Positions 22,006 to 33,321 of a DNA stretch of 64,000 nucleotides are shown here, in pieces. The notes under the pieces are model-generated. The model saw only the letters and a list, made by a program, of their open reading frames with translations, had not been told where the DNA came from and searched no databases. Position 1 is the first letter of the stretch. Each line of letters starts with the position of its first letter. A program made the translations under genes and the position numbers. The stretch lies in assembly GCF_947172395.1 (NCBI RefSeq), contig NC_069085.1, forward strand, positions 838,112 through 902,111, read 5' to 3'. Origin of the DNA: Bicyclus anynana. Taxonomy: Eukaryota; Arthropoda; Insecta; Lepidoptera; Nymphalidae.

Positions 22006-22603
22006 CTGGTAATTGCAGAAGCGAACTTCGTTCTATTGTATTTCTCTTTTTCATTCCTCCTTTCTCAATACATAGTAACACTGATAAAAGAATATGGCGA
22101 TACAACCCCCCTTGCCCATCTTGGATCATAATAGTATTACGTAGTGGCATCACACACGTTACGTAAGAGGTATCGAGACGGGACAGTTACGCGACCGGTC
22201 CCCAGCGAGCGTGGTGTGAGCCGCATTTACACCGACACCGAACAGTGGGCCAGTTACACTGCAATAGTAAGTACACTTGTGATAAGAACTTTTGAATTTT
22301 CCATGCTTAGGTACAGTAGAAGTAAAGGTGGTATTCCGTATCGTAATAAGGCACTTAGGTGGCGGTATACCTAAGAAGTCTGACTGTCCTATAATAAAAT
22401 AGTGAAGGAGGACTTAGATCGAAGAGTTGAGCGATTGTGTGTACTGTGATCGCGATCTTAAACAGTAGCGGTATTCTGTAACGAAGTTTGACGACAATGT
22501 GACTTTCGAACTGTTATCTAGGGAGAAATTAAGTCGAAACTCACCCTACAGTTAAAAACATTGTCACAGAATAGTGCTGCTACATTAAATTAAACTCTTT
22601 ACT

Positions 22604-22903
22604 ATAAGAAACGAAACTAAAATAACTGATGTCACATACTGCATTAAAAAGCTGAAATGGAAGTGGGCAGGACGTATGATTCGAAGTAAGAAGGATAAAT
22701 GGTCAAGAGACATAACAGCCTGGTGCCCAAGGCACCAGAAAAGAAACAGAGGAAGACAGCGTCGTAGATGGGAGGACGATGTCAGCAAAATAGCAGGTGT
22801 CACTTGGAATAGACAGGCAAATAACCGATTAGTGTGGCGGGCTCTAGGGGAGGCCTATGCTGTAAAGCACAACAATCTCAACACGCCGGTGTCAATCAAA
22901 TAA
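22604..22903 (+). pseudogene. C-terminal part of an RTE-type retrotransposon ORF
   Basis: An open frame of 100 codons up to a stop at 22901-22903 with the typical RTE tail: IRNETKITDV, then KLKWKWAGRMIR, W(S)RDITAWCPR, RGRQRRRWEDDV, GVTWNRQANNRLVWRALGEA. The conserved WAGH is WAGR here. Nothing of the reverse-transcriptase core precedes it, so it is a 5'-truncated copy; AATAAA sits at about 22938. This part follows the RT in intact elements. Confidence 0.8.
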
Positions 22904-23439
22904 ATTTGTAAATAATTTTAAGATTTGTGATTGTTTAATAAAGGCTATTATTGTTACAGAATAGCACTACTTACAATGATATGTTCGATGAGATTATTTG
23001 TTCGTTGGCAAAAAGTTCGTTGCTATGACATTCGCATCGGTGTGAAGGCATCATCTTTCGACCTCGCAAGGCCACGCATCCGGCGTCACCCAATACAGCC
23101 GACAGCCGTGCGAGCTGTTTTTGTGGCGGTTTTTTAGCACATTCCAACAGCTAGCGGTATCTCTGCCACCTTTATTAGGTTTCCCAGGCGTTCCTAGCTT
23201 CTACGTCAGGTCGTTGGTCGCACGTTGATTATGTCATTAGGAAGTGGGTTTGATTACACAGTTTTTTTCGTATAGTTTTATTAGTTAAGTAAAAAATCTG
23301 GTGGGTTTTTAAGGCAATAATGAATATGCATGTTTTATGTCATAGTCACGGATTATAACGCTTTATGTTCTGTGATAGTCGTCGTTATCAATCCATGTTC
23401 GGCGGTTTGAGATCCATTTTTCAGACCCTTAAGTGAATA

Positions 23440-23477
23440 ATTTGGTAAGGGAAAACAACGTTTGCCGGGTCAGCTAG
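23440..23477 (+). mobile_element. Helitron 3' terminus fragment
   Basis: GCCGGGTCAGCTAG with CTAG at 23474-23477 followed by T. Only the last few tens of bases are recognisable. Confidence 0.4.
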
Positions 23478-24652
23478 TTGAAAGATAGAAGGACAAAAAA
23501 CGAGATTTAGACGGAAGAAGAGACAGGAGTGTGTGAATTTGTGACAACAGGTAGGTCGGGACAGGGAAATGCTTGTGCTTTTGTTATCCAAAAACTAAAA
23601 CGATTTCCATGCGGAAAAAGTCGTACCAAGTAACACATACTTCTGGCACCTTTAAGTTAATATAATGTTATAGGTACTTACATACCAATATAACGCCTAC
23701 TTATCACCTATGGTATTTAAGCCAGGAAATATTTTTACTTGATTATAATATTTAAAACTACGGCGTAGGTGGTTAAGGTAAAACAACCCACTGTGACACA
23801 TGGGTTTTTAAGATTGTAAAAAATGTAACGAGAATTCGATCGATTGAGATTTGATAAAAAATTTAGTACCTAGTGAGTACCCGCTACTATGTCCTGTTGA
23901 TAATCGAACTTAGTTTTAACTGTTTACGAGTATATGCAGGATGCTCCCGAGCAAAGAGCACCATTTTGCTCAAACTGGTTTTGTTAAAATTTCGTCTTAA
24001 ATTAGATATATAAGCGTGAGAAAATATGCAAATGATGCTGTGTGTATAGAAACAGGTAGGAATACGAATGATGTTTCTTGTATGGCTAGAGTAATGTCTA
24101 CCGACGGCGTTTTTTATTTCGCTTGGAGGGTTTACCGAGACATAGAAAACTTGTTTGTTAACTCTAAGCTAATTAATTAATAATTTATTTTAATCGACTT
24201 CAAAAACTGATAAAATGTTTGTTGATGGCCCAAGTACCTAAATAATTTAAAGACTCTTTGTTTTAGCTCTCTGTTTGTGAAAACTCCACTAAAACGAGTA
24301 TCTGAAATTCAGTAATTTTTGGGACTAAGCAGAACAGGCAAACACAACAACGTGATGGGGAACTTCGATTCATCGGCTCTACACCATCGAATGTGATGGA
24401 TGACCAGTGGCGTGCACAGTGCACTTAATAGATGCGAAAAAGCTCTGCTTATTCTGATGATTTTTTTTGTACAATTTCGACGAAATTTGACGACGCACAC
24501 CATACAATGGTGCATATTGTCAGTATCAACCTTTCGCTGTACCTATACTTGATTATACCTACCTACAGTCGTGATACTCATGTGCTCATCTCTGTCGAAT
24601 TTCATTAGAAGTTGCGTTGATTACGGTTGATAGTTATTAGTTACCAACCATG

Positions 24653-24843
24653 GAGAAAGCAGAAAACGCATTGTTGGTCGACCCTCCACTAGGTGAACTG
24701 CGGACATCAAGCGGGTTGCAGGGATCCGCTGGATGCTGGCGGCTCGAGACTGTTATGTTTGAAATTCCATGCAAGAGGCCTATGTCCAGCAGTGGATGTC
24801 CATCGGCAGTTAATGATGATAGTGATGATGATGATGATGATGA
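24653..24843 (+). mobile_element. RTE-like LINE 3' end with (ATG/GAT)n tail
   Basis: Contains the conserved terminal segment: GCATTGTTGGTCGACCC, GATCCGCTGGATGCTGGCGG, AGGCCTATGTCCAGCAGTGG, ATGTCCATCGGC, then a GATGAT trinucleotide tail. The remaining ORF is frame-broken. Confidence 0.75.
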
Positions 24844-25055
24844 ATCACGGAGGTTGTCGGCTATCTCTATACACTTGGGATCGTTAGTATTAGTCCTTCG
24901 AGACCGGCATCGTTGTGTAGAGAGACCTTAGCATGTCTGTACTGCAAAGCAGTGGCAAAAGATGAAATTTTGACGAAAGTAAGCCGTCCAAATGAAAAGG
25001 TAATTCATATCGCTTGATAAAAGCTCCGCTTTCGCATACATACAGCCGAACGTAG

Positions 25056-25084
25056 AACCTCCTCCTTTTTGGAAGTCGGTTAAA
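25056..25084 (-). mobile_element. Solo end of the AACCGACTT element
   Basis: The minus strand reads AACCGACTTCCAAAAAGG then AGGAGGTTC, the left terminus seen at 19205. A similar plus-strand terminus, AATCGACTTCAAAAA, lies at about 24193, so both may belong to one element split by the RTE-like insertion at 24653. Confidence 0.55.
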
Positions 25085-25149
25085 AATATATGTGTGTTTA
25101 AAGGGTAACCCGGCGAGAGTCTTCGCCACTGCTGCAAAGTGATGATCAA

Positions 25150-25426
25150 TCGTCGGTATCAACCCATATACGGCTCACTGCTGAGCTCGAGTCTCCTCTC
25201 AGCATGAGAGGGGTTAGGCCAATAGTCCACCACGCTGGCCCAATGCCGATTGGCAGACTTCACACACGCAGAGAATTAAGTAATTCTCTGGTATGCAGGT
25301 TTCCTCACGATGTTTTCCTTCACCGATTGAGACACGTGATATTTAATTTCTTAAAATGCACACAACTGAAAAGTTGGAGGTGCATGCCCCGGACCGGATT
25401 CGAACCCACACCCTCCGAAATCGGAT
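25150..25426 (-). mobile_element. SINE-C, almost complete
   Basis: The minus strand runs from a box B GTGGGTTCGAATCCGGTCCG, through GCATGCACCTCCAACTTTTC, GTGAGGAAACCTGCATACC and GTGTGTGAAGTCTGCCAATC, to the 3' end GTGAGCCGTATATGGGTTG. Only the first ~30 bases of the tRNA-like head have been replaced. Confidence 0.85.
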
Positions 25427-25603
25427 GATCAATAGGTTATGTTTTTCATGAGTTTAACAATGATTTGCTTATAAGAGGCTTGTATTTATCCAGTAGTAGA
25501 GATCTACCAGTTCAGATGTTAATATCGAAATACTTATAAACATACTTTATTGCAAGCGTAATTAAAATCCGACAATAAGGTGGATAAATCATAACTATTA
25601 AGA

Positions 25604-25819
25604 CTACTTGTTTCCCTTGATCTTTTTATTGAATTTAACGTCTTCCATCGGATGACCAAATTGAGTTGGCATCCCATCAGCTGCGAAATAACTGGAACCA
25701 CAGCATGTCGTCAGCGAAATTGTTGTGAAACATACATTTTGATTAAAAACGTTGTAAATTGTGTGGAAGTAGCCAGTTTTGCGCAATTTAAAACAGTTTC
25801 GCGTAATCGATGAAGTCAT
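25604..25819 (-). CDS. Unidentified 71-residue protein with mitochondrial-type N-terminus
   Basis: Start at 25819 in a favourable context (AAAACATGA), stop TAG at 25604, and AATAAA at about 25556-25551 on the same strand, so it has the outline of a short gene or terminal exon. The first 47 residues (MTSSITRNCFKLRKTGYFHT...) have no acidic residue, several Arg/Lys and many Ser/Thr, typical of a mitochondrial presequence. The rest (SSYFAADGMPTQFGHPMEDV, then a KKIKGNK end) is hydrophilic. No membrane segment is evident. I recognise no family and no intron. There is no poly-A tract after the stop, which argues against a recent processed copy. A chance ORF remains possible. Confidence 0.4.
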   Translation of the reverse strand: MTSSITRNCFKLRKTGYFHTIYNVFNQNVCFTTISLTTCCGSSYFAADGMPTQFGHPMEDVKFNKKIKGNK

Positions 25820-27033
25820 GTTTTTACGCGTTCGTAGGTGAGTTTTCTTTATTTACATTCACGCTGGCATAAGAGAAAAAAAAACTAATTTCAAACTGAG
25901 GCGGCTTCTACGATATTGCAGTTTTAGGAAGCACCTTAATTTTTAAAATATACTAAAGTCATACAGACTAGCGTACCTGCTAGGTAGCCTATTCGTATTT
26001 GCAATGTGTTGATGTGAATATTTTCCAAGATTCATTACTAATAAAAAACAACAACAACAACAAATAAATAACAACAACAATATGTGGGGAATAAACTAAT
26101 ATATTTCATAAGCCGGACCTTAGACCATAAATCGACTAAATCGATATGGTACAATGTCATGTAGAAACCGAAAGGGGAAAAAGAATAAAAAAAACGGTCT
26201 GGGCTGTTAGTATAGGCTGGTAATACTGAGTACTAGTTGGTTTTTCTGCACGTTCCCTAAAAATTAAACCTAGTTAGATTGATTTTTCGCCCCCGAAATT
26301 ACCTTCATACTTTCAAATATTTCATGAAATTCGTTGCCGTTTAAAAATAAAAAGATAAACTTTATCCTTTGTAACGTAATCTAATTCGATACAAAATCAA
26401 AGGCAAGAAAGTATTTAAGCTCGCAATTCTATGAAAGCTTCTGTACAGCGGATGTGTGTAGTTAGTGTTAGGGACATCACACATCAGTGGAATATATTTG
26501 GACACGTCGAGTGATGGGTTCCTGCGATACGATTGAGAACTAAATCTGTCCTTTTCAACAGATTATGCTAGAAACACGTATTAAACTATGATAAGGTTTT
26601 TCTTACGATCAATATTTTATCGTTCTAGTAGGTAGGTATTACCTAGGTAAAGGTTTAAACTGAGACTTAGAGGTAGTTCCAGACTTCTCATCCGGTCTCA
26701 TCCGGGAACAAACCGCAGCCATGGTTATTGCTAGATGTTCGTAATGTCCTTTAATTTATTTAAATCCAAGATACGAAGATTTAGGGTCCGATGCCACCAC
26801 AGGTTATAAACATTGGAGGTAAAGTTTGTGGGATTGTAGAGGTTAATACGCCGATTTTGATAATTCTTTTATCAATAAAATGCCACGTTATTGTCTTGGG
26901 CTATCATACTTTGCTCACGAGACCGGGAACCACGCAGTTAAAACCGCGGGCGGGGGTGGGCGTATTAGTACACTATAATATTTATAACATTACTTCCAAT
27001 CTATTACTTAAAATTAATCTTCCAAAATTCAGA

Positions 27034-27079
27034 GTATTTTGACAAATATTAATAAAAAAATTAATATTTGTCAAAATAC
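27034..27079. repeat. Perfect 20-bp inverted repeat with 6-base loop
   Basis: GTATTTTGACAAATATTAAT (27034-27053), loop AAAAAA, then its exact reverse complement (27060-27079). It can form a stable hairpin. It does not look like a terminator or a transposon end I know. Confidence 0.9.
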
Positions 27080-27254
27080 CCTAAATTAGGTTATTTAATT
27101 TTTAGTATAAGTAGGTATAGTAGCATGGATTAATTACCTATTATTGTTAGTTAGCTTTTAGCGTTTTCTGTTCTGTGAGTAGTAGATACCTATCCTTAAA
27201 TTAGAGCGTACGTATTATCTTCATGTAAACTCTTCAACGTTAAAAGAATAGGCA

Positions 27255-27425
27255 GATTTTGAAGTGCGAACCTTATCTGCGGCCGAATCAACCCCCGTCC
27301 ATTGTCCGCACAAGGCACAAGGTCCATTCGACCGTGGCGTTAACCGGCCTCGCGGTAATGGCTCATTACCGGCCGCGAATCATCGCTATTGTGTGCGCCG
27401 CGCGACCCGCCGTGTGCTTATGGGA
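27255..27425. other. GC-rich island, unidentified
   Basis: A CpG-rich block in AT-rich DNA with a small internal palindrome CGGTAATG-GCT-CATTACCG (about 27354-27372). An open frame of 74 codons covers it on the plus strand, but the product is unrecognisable and arginine-rich, as expected of GC-rich non-coding DNA. A conserved regulatory element is possible. Confidence 0.3.
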
Positions 27426-28495
27426 AAAGATTAGGAGATTGCTTGCAAATAATGTGAATTTCAAGTTTAATTGGTTTATTTAAAGAATATCTTTGGGACT
27501 TACTCCTTAAGCTTGATAGTCAATATGGATAACAGAATAAAACGTTACATAAAATTAACAAACATTTTTTTTTATGTATGCTCATCATCATTGAAGCAGG
27601 TGTAGTGTATATGTTAGTCTGATGATTTTAATTGTGTAACATACTTTGGTTTAACTATAAAAATGAATTGCAATTATTGCTAGATAAAAATAGCTAAAAC
27701 AGAAAAATACCTTGAATAATTTGCTTAATCCTTCTTGTTTGGTATCTGAAATTTAGGTGGTACGAAGTTCATCGGGTCAGTTTGTGTAGTATATGCAATA
27801 AAACTATGGGCAGTAGATAATTCTCAGTATTATAACAAAATATATTATATTTATAAGATGTATTGTACCTGAACAGCAAATGCGCGTCAAGTTGACACAC
27901 ATTTTTTATACTTTATGAAATCCGACGTTAAAATCTGATTGTAAATCATCAGGAGGTATTTATGTGGTTCCCAGTGACACAACCTACTTCCAGAAGTGTG
28001 TTAATTAACTGCGGCACTTGTATTATGAGATATTCGATAAATAATCCCACAATAGGCTATAATATTTTATATTAGAAAAGAAACGTTTATTTTCACATTT
28101 ATTAATACAATGGTTGCTAGTCGACTGTCTTCGTAATTATGTACCTACTACCTACCTACTCGTATACTTCTAAGTTAAAGTAAAGCGATGAGATATGAAT
28201 CTATCATATAGGTATTTCTATCCTTTTTCAGACAAGATATTTAAAGTTCAAATTAAAGCTGTAGGTACAAATTCTGATTTTCTTAATTACGAGCCATATT
28301 CACAAGTAGGTACGTGATTATTTTATTTCCCGTAACTCATAACTACGTGAAAAGCATTTTATTTAATTGATCTAAGTAAACAAACAATAATTATTTTGCT
28401 TATTTCCAGTGAATACCCAAGTGACATGTACTCCTGCGTATGAAAAAAAATATATCTATTACGTCTCGTATAGACTCTGATGAGAGACTTCTGAT

Positions 28496-29263
28496 GGCCT
28501 TCGTGGCAGAGTTGTATGCGCATTTGATTTACAAGAAGGAGGTCCTGGGTTCGATCCCCGGCTAGACCGATTGAGGTTTTCTTAATTGGCTAGAGATTAG
28601 TTTCGTCCGTGGCTCAAGACAAAGACTTGTCGCCAAGCGATTTATCGTTCCGGTACGATGTTTTGTAGAAACCGAAAGGGGTGTGAATTATTATCCAAGT
28701 TACTCCTAACACGATAGCTCGCTTTCATTTTAAATTGTATCATCATTCAGCATCAGGTTACAAATTTAGTAATTATTCATTCATATTACATTTTTATATA
28801 AATATTCTTTTTCTTTATTATTTATTTATTATGTAGTTATAGTAAGTAAATATAATAATAATAGTATAGTAGGTGAATTTAAACTTGGGAATAAATTTGA
28901 TTGTTGGTTTTAATACTGTAGGTACTTTAATGTTATATAATTTTTCTTTTTGTTCTTTTTTATATTTTTTAAACTAGTTATAAGTTTTAATTTGGTTTTG
29001 CTTTTAATATAGGTTTATGTTGCCTGTTTTCGTGGTGGCACTTAGAACTGGGTCCTAGCTGAAAATCAGCGCTGTATGTTCTTTGTTTATGGGGAGCATA
29101 CAGCAATATGCTGAGCTAGGACCTTTTTCTAGGTTATGCCACATATCGCAGGGTATTATTCTTAAATAATTGTGATGTGTGGCATAATGTAGTAATAAAT
29201 ATATTTTCTTTCTTTCTTCTTTCAGGTAAGATTGTAGGGCTAACCTTTAAAGAAGAAAAAAAG
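28496..29263 (+). mobile_element. SINE-A split by insertion of another element
   Basis: 28496-28757 is SINE-A from its head (GGCCTTCGTGGCAGAGTTG, box B GGTTCGATCCCC) to CATCAGGT. 29223-29263 resumes with CAGGTAAGATTGTAGGGCTA and the A-rich tail. The insert of about 465 bases between them ends in a pyrimidine TTTC-type tail and is flanked on both sides by CAGGT(T/A)A, a likely target-site duplication. The insert has no coding frame. Confidence 0.7.
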
Positions 29264-29354
29264 TCAAAACATTTCAAATTAATATACCAACCGACTTTAT
29301 CTAATATGACATCAAAAATAAATTGCAAAGTTGTGGACATTGTTGTAATAAATT

Positions 29355-29545
29355 CCCACGGGCGCGCGTGTCTCCCAGGCGTATCGCTGACAGGTTTCCC
29401 CGCGCCCCACAGTGGGCCACAGTCCCACAGGTGTGGCCCGGCACTTGACACCTCCCGGCCGCATTCCCGGCCGTCCGTGCGAAACGTTGATTGGGGTCGA
29501 TGCGACCGCGTGTTGCGGTTTGGTCATCGGTAACACTCGGCGCTC
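29355..29545. other. GC-rich island next to the split SINE
   Basis: About 190 bases of C/G-rich sequence open in several frames on both strands (82, 74 and 105 codons minus, 118 plus), which reflects base composition and not coding. I see no domain. It could be the unique flank of a lost gene or a regulatory island. Confidence 0.3.
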
Positions 29546-30824
29546 CCACGGGTTAACATACTAACCCTTTTGTTTTATTATAATTGCTTACAAAAGTATT
29601 ATCTTCATCTTCATTGGTAATAGACGATCAAAAATTTCAATTATTATTTGCAAGTTTTTATTATTTTATTTTATTTATTTATTTATTTAGATATACCAAC
29701 AATGACAACCAAAATCATTCATAAATTATACACGTGAAAATCTTAATGCTAGTGCTACAGGAAGCCATCTTTTAAAAGTATATACAGCATTGTTTTCCGT
29801 TTTATTGTTGTATTACTGTTACGCATAGACCTCCTCTTTGAAGCTTAGACTCACCACGCTATTCCAAAGCTTATTGGCGGCTTTAGCCTTAACTTTATTA
29901 CTCTAACTAAGCCTTAACTATCTGTTTGTCAATGATTACAATATATTCATAATCCACAGATTATAATAATCATAATCCACATACTCACAGATTATAAATA
30001 CTTTCATAACATCAAAAGGATTTTGCTGACATTCGATATTCTACTACCGTTTCCCTCCATATTATAATGATTTACTGCGGGCGATATTTTTCAATATCGT
30101 AAATACACCGTTAAATAGGTCTGAAATAGACGAACAGACCGGTGTAGGGAGTTAATATTATATTTATAGCGTTCAGTTGTTGCAGGGGGTCTGTGGAGTA
30201 TGATTTTATTGTTTACTGCGCTGCGGTGACCATCAGTCTTAGCGGATAGGGGGACAGTCTCTACAAGCAATGATGGTCGCTGCATACGGACCGAGGTTAG
30301 GTCGTGTAAATTTAACGGCCGTGATTGGTCCCATAACGTACCTACATTTTCTGTGTATTTTGTGTGAAACGATCTGTTTGTAACACAAAGAACAAGCTAG
30401 GCATAAGGCAAGCTAAGCTAGCAATTAACACTACCAACATGTGGTAATACTGAGCTTCCCAACACAGGATTGACGTTTGTTATTTAGAGAAAACCAATAT
30501 TTCATAGCCCGCCTCGTACCTAGAACCTTAAGATCCCAAGCGAAATGGTGGTGATTGACGTCCAGACAACTCGCATCAAACGTTTAGCTTTAACGTTGCC
30601 AATACGTAATGCTAAAATGTGCAAAGTCCTTAAAACGTATGTATTTCATGCCACCAACAATCTAGCACGTTCAAAAGCAAGAGTGATTAGGCACTTTATC
30701 ATTGTATAAATTGATTGTGTTACTATTCAATTACTTTCCAAATCCAAAATATCTAGAGTTTTAGACTTTATTTATAATCGTAGTTATATATCGGCTGACA
30801 AGAATCATGGTCTCCCTACTCCCA

Positions 30825-31020
30825 GGTGGCGTTTCAGCGAAGCGCGCGCGTGGTCTATTTTCAGCGCAATTAGAAAAAGCGCGCGACTCGCATTTCAAAC
30901 GCGCCGTAGTTCAAATATCGAATGCCGCAACTAAATAACGTCATCTTTGACGCGTCGGCGCGCGTCACGTGACTAATGAACATATTCTCTATACTTTTTC
31001 ATTTGACGTCATAGTAGAGC
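30825..31020. promoter_or_regulatory. CpG-rich block with E-box and CRE-like sites
   Basis: A dense CpG stretch (GCGAAGCGCGCGCG, GCGCGCGACTCGC, GACGCGTCGGCGCGCG) is followed by a CACGTG E-box at about 30967 and TGACGTCA at 31004-31011, the canonical CRE palindrome. Such clustering is typical of an enhancer or promoter, but no adjacent exon is visible. Confidence 0.3.
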
Positions 31021-31145
31021 TTCCGGTCTTCATCATTACATAGTATAAAATGAAATAGCTTCCGCTGTATTTTGACTTAGATCTTTTAAACTGCTGATCG
31101 GATTTCAGCAATAGATAGTGGTTCAAGAGGAAGGTTTATAATTTA

Positions 31146-31447
31146 CTAGCTTTTGCCGCGCTAAACTCGGGGTAACACGGTTTAGAGCACAGAAGAGAAC
31201 TCGGAACAGAATATTATTTTCATTGTAGACGATAAAAACAGGTATTTTTCGTTGGTAACAAAAAGTCTGTGTACCTATTGATTTTTAGCTTTCTACCTTG
31301 AAAATTGCAGAATGCTCCATATAAACTTCTACCCCCCATTTTAGAAAAGTGGTGGGTTAGAAAGAGACAAAAAATATCCTGTAATATAGACTATTCATAA
31401 TATTAGTATCTACACAGAACCCGTGCGAAGCCGGGACGGGTTGCTAG
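31146..31447 (-). mobile_element. Overlapping Helitron ends
   Basis: A minus-strand copy runs from about 31411 (ATACTAATATTATG start) to a CTAG at 31149-31146 (GCGGCAAAAGCTAG). Immediately right of its 5' end lies a plus-strand 3' terminus of a different subfamily (AAGCCGGGACGGGTTGCTAG, ending 31447). One copy probably inserted near the end of the other. Confidence 0.5.
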
Positions 31448-32329
31448 TACCTGATACATTATTGTTGGTAAACATGTCTGTAAGCGAGTTGCTGTCAAGG
31501 GTCCATCCCACGCTGAATGTGCAGATGGCGCCATTATCGCCTACGTAACAACGTGTCGTGTTGCATTTTTAAACAACAAATTATATCACGATAGCTCTCA
31601 TATACTAGCAGTTGCCTGTGACTTTGTTTAGTTTTTTTTTATGTTAGACAAGGTTTGCGTTTGGCGTAGCGTACCTTGGAGGCGCCCTGTATCTACATTA
31701 GTTGGGGGGTAAAGATATCTCACAAAAGAAACCAAAATGCTTGCTTAAAATAAATAATATGACAGTGACTTAACCTATGTAGGATGTTCCTACCTTTTGG
31801 GCCCACGCATAACCAGGAAAAAAGGATTGCTTTTTTTTTGTTTTGTCATTTGCACCGGTTTAAGTGAGATTGTGGATTACATTTTACTAATTTTTGGTTT
31901 CACAAGTACCATAAACACACGATCAAGCTTACCGTCAAATCGTGCAGCATGGTCAGGGGATGCGGTCAGTAAAAAATATCGAAATAAGGTTATAGTAATG
32001 TCGTTATCTTTTGCACAGCCAACTTTCTGAAGCGTCATGCAAACTTGACAGTAGACTTGAGCCTGAGTGGCTGGAGTTGTGGTGTTTTCATACCCACGAA
32101 GGTTAATCTTTGTGTAACCGAAGTCACGTGCTATAATTAATATGACACATAGGTATTATTTTATTGCGGTCATTATGGCAGAAATGAAAACATTGCCTTG
32201 ACACAATATTTTGCTTTCGTCTCGACATGTACTTTATTATTTTTATTGCTTACAGATGTTCGTCGTATGAGCAGAGTACCTATAGATGTCGAATATTCTT
32301 TCAATAATGCCCTACTTTATGACTGACCA

Positions 32330-32722
32330 CGGTTATTTTGACAAAAGATTCTCGAATTTTGGACTCTTACGTTCGAAATTCTGGACAGTCCTTAGTTTTT
32401 TGGTTTCGTTTTATTACTATTTCCTTTTCTTCGCCTTTTTACCATCGGACCGCAAGACATCGGGTGGGTTTTCATCCCTATGTTGTAGATGTCCCTAGGA
32501 CCCACACAAAACGCTTTGCGTCTTCTTTTCTCATACGCTCGGCTAAGATTTGGAATACCCTTCCCAAGTCTGTGATTCCTGAATATTATAACTTGTTTAT
32601 CTTCAAAACAAGAGTGAATAGGCATCTTTTAGGCAAGCGTGTCCCATCTAAGACTGTATCTACACTTACCATCAGGTTAGATCATGGTCAAACGCGAGCC
32701 TATTTGCATTAAAAAAAAAATA
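32330..32722 (+). pseudogene. 3' end of a non-LTR retrotransposon ORF with poly-A
   Basis: The frame ending at 32710-32712 encodes HRTARHRVGFHPYVVDVPRT, then KRFASSFLIRSAKIWNTLPK and FKTRVNRHLLG, the conserved tail downstream of reverse transcriptase in Jockey/CR1-group LINEs. A shift near 32440 breaks the upstream part. A poly-A run follows at 32711-32720. Confidence 0.7.
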
Positions 32723-33026
32723 TATTTAATGGTTATGTTTTATAAGTTGATGGCAGTGTAGTCTAATGAGCCCACCACACTATGTTCTTTGTGCTGCCGC
32801 GATGTTGTCCTTATTGCTTACTCAGTGCTCGCGCTCAAAATACCTACCGGCATATTGACATGCAGCAGAACGAGTAATGTTCCCATACCTACATCTCTGC
32901 CTTCTTTCCTCGTTACTTCCTGACCCATAGTTGAGTGTGTGGCACGCCCATAAGATGTTTGTTGGTAGGTATCGCGATACTATTTATCACTATACTATCT
33001 TAAAGTGTAACACTAACCATGGCTTA

Positions 33027-33321
33027 GGCTGCCTGTCCACCAGAGCGGATCGAGGAAGCGTACGGGAGAAACGGACTGCGGAGCGGAGTTGCGTACTGTG
33101 TCTGTCCACCGGAGCGAGGTGCGGAGCGGAGTTGCAGACTATGTTTAATAAATACATTTTAAATTAATTTATTTAACCCCGTTCCGCTTACGAGTTTCAT
33201 ATAAATTTTTAAACTAGCTCGCAAATTCACTAAAGAGGAGCGGAGATTTTGTGCAATTCTATTGGTTTATTTCTCCGTTTCTAGCGCCGCTGCCTCGCTC
33301 CGCTTCGGTGGACTGGCAGCC
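33027..33321. mobile_element. PIF/Harbinger-type MITE with TTA target duplication
   Basis: The left end GGCTGCCTGTCCACCAGAGC is matched, inverted, by the right end (GGCTGCCAGTCCACCGAAGC on the minus strand). TTA flanks both sides (33024-33026, 33322-33324), the 3-bp duplication typical of PIF/Harbinger elements. It is 295 bases with no frame. An internal direct repeat of GCGGAGCGGAGTTGC occurs about 50 bases apart near the left end. Confidence 0.75.

Noticed and set aside
24650..24931. Asp-rich 93-codon frame
   Set aside because: The Asp run is the trinucleotide tail of an RTE-like 3' end, not an acidic protein domain.
29134..29549. Four overlapping frames of 74-118 codons on both strands
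   Set aside because: Mutually overlapping on opposite strands with no domain; best explained by GC-rich composition and the SINE tail.
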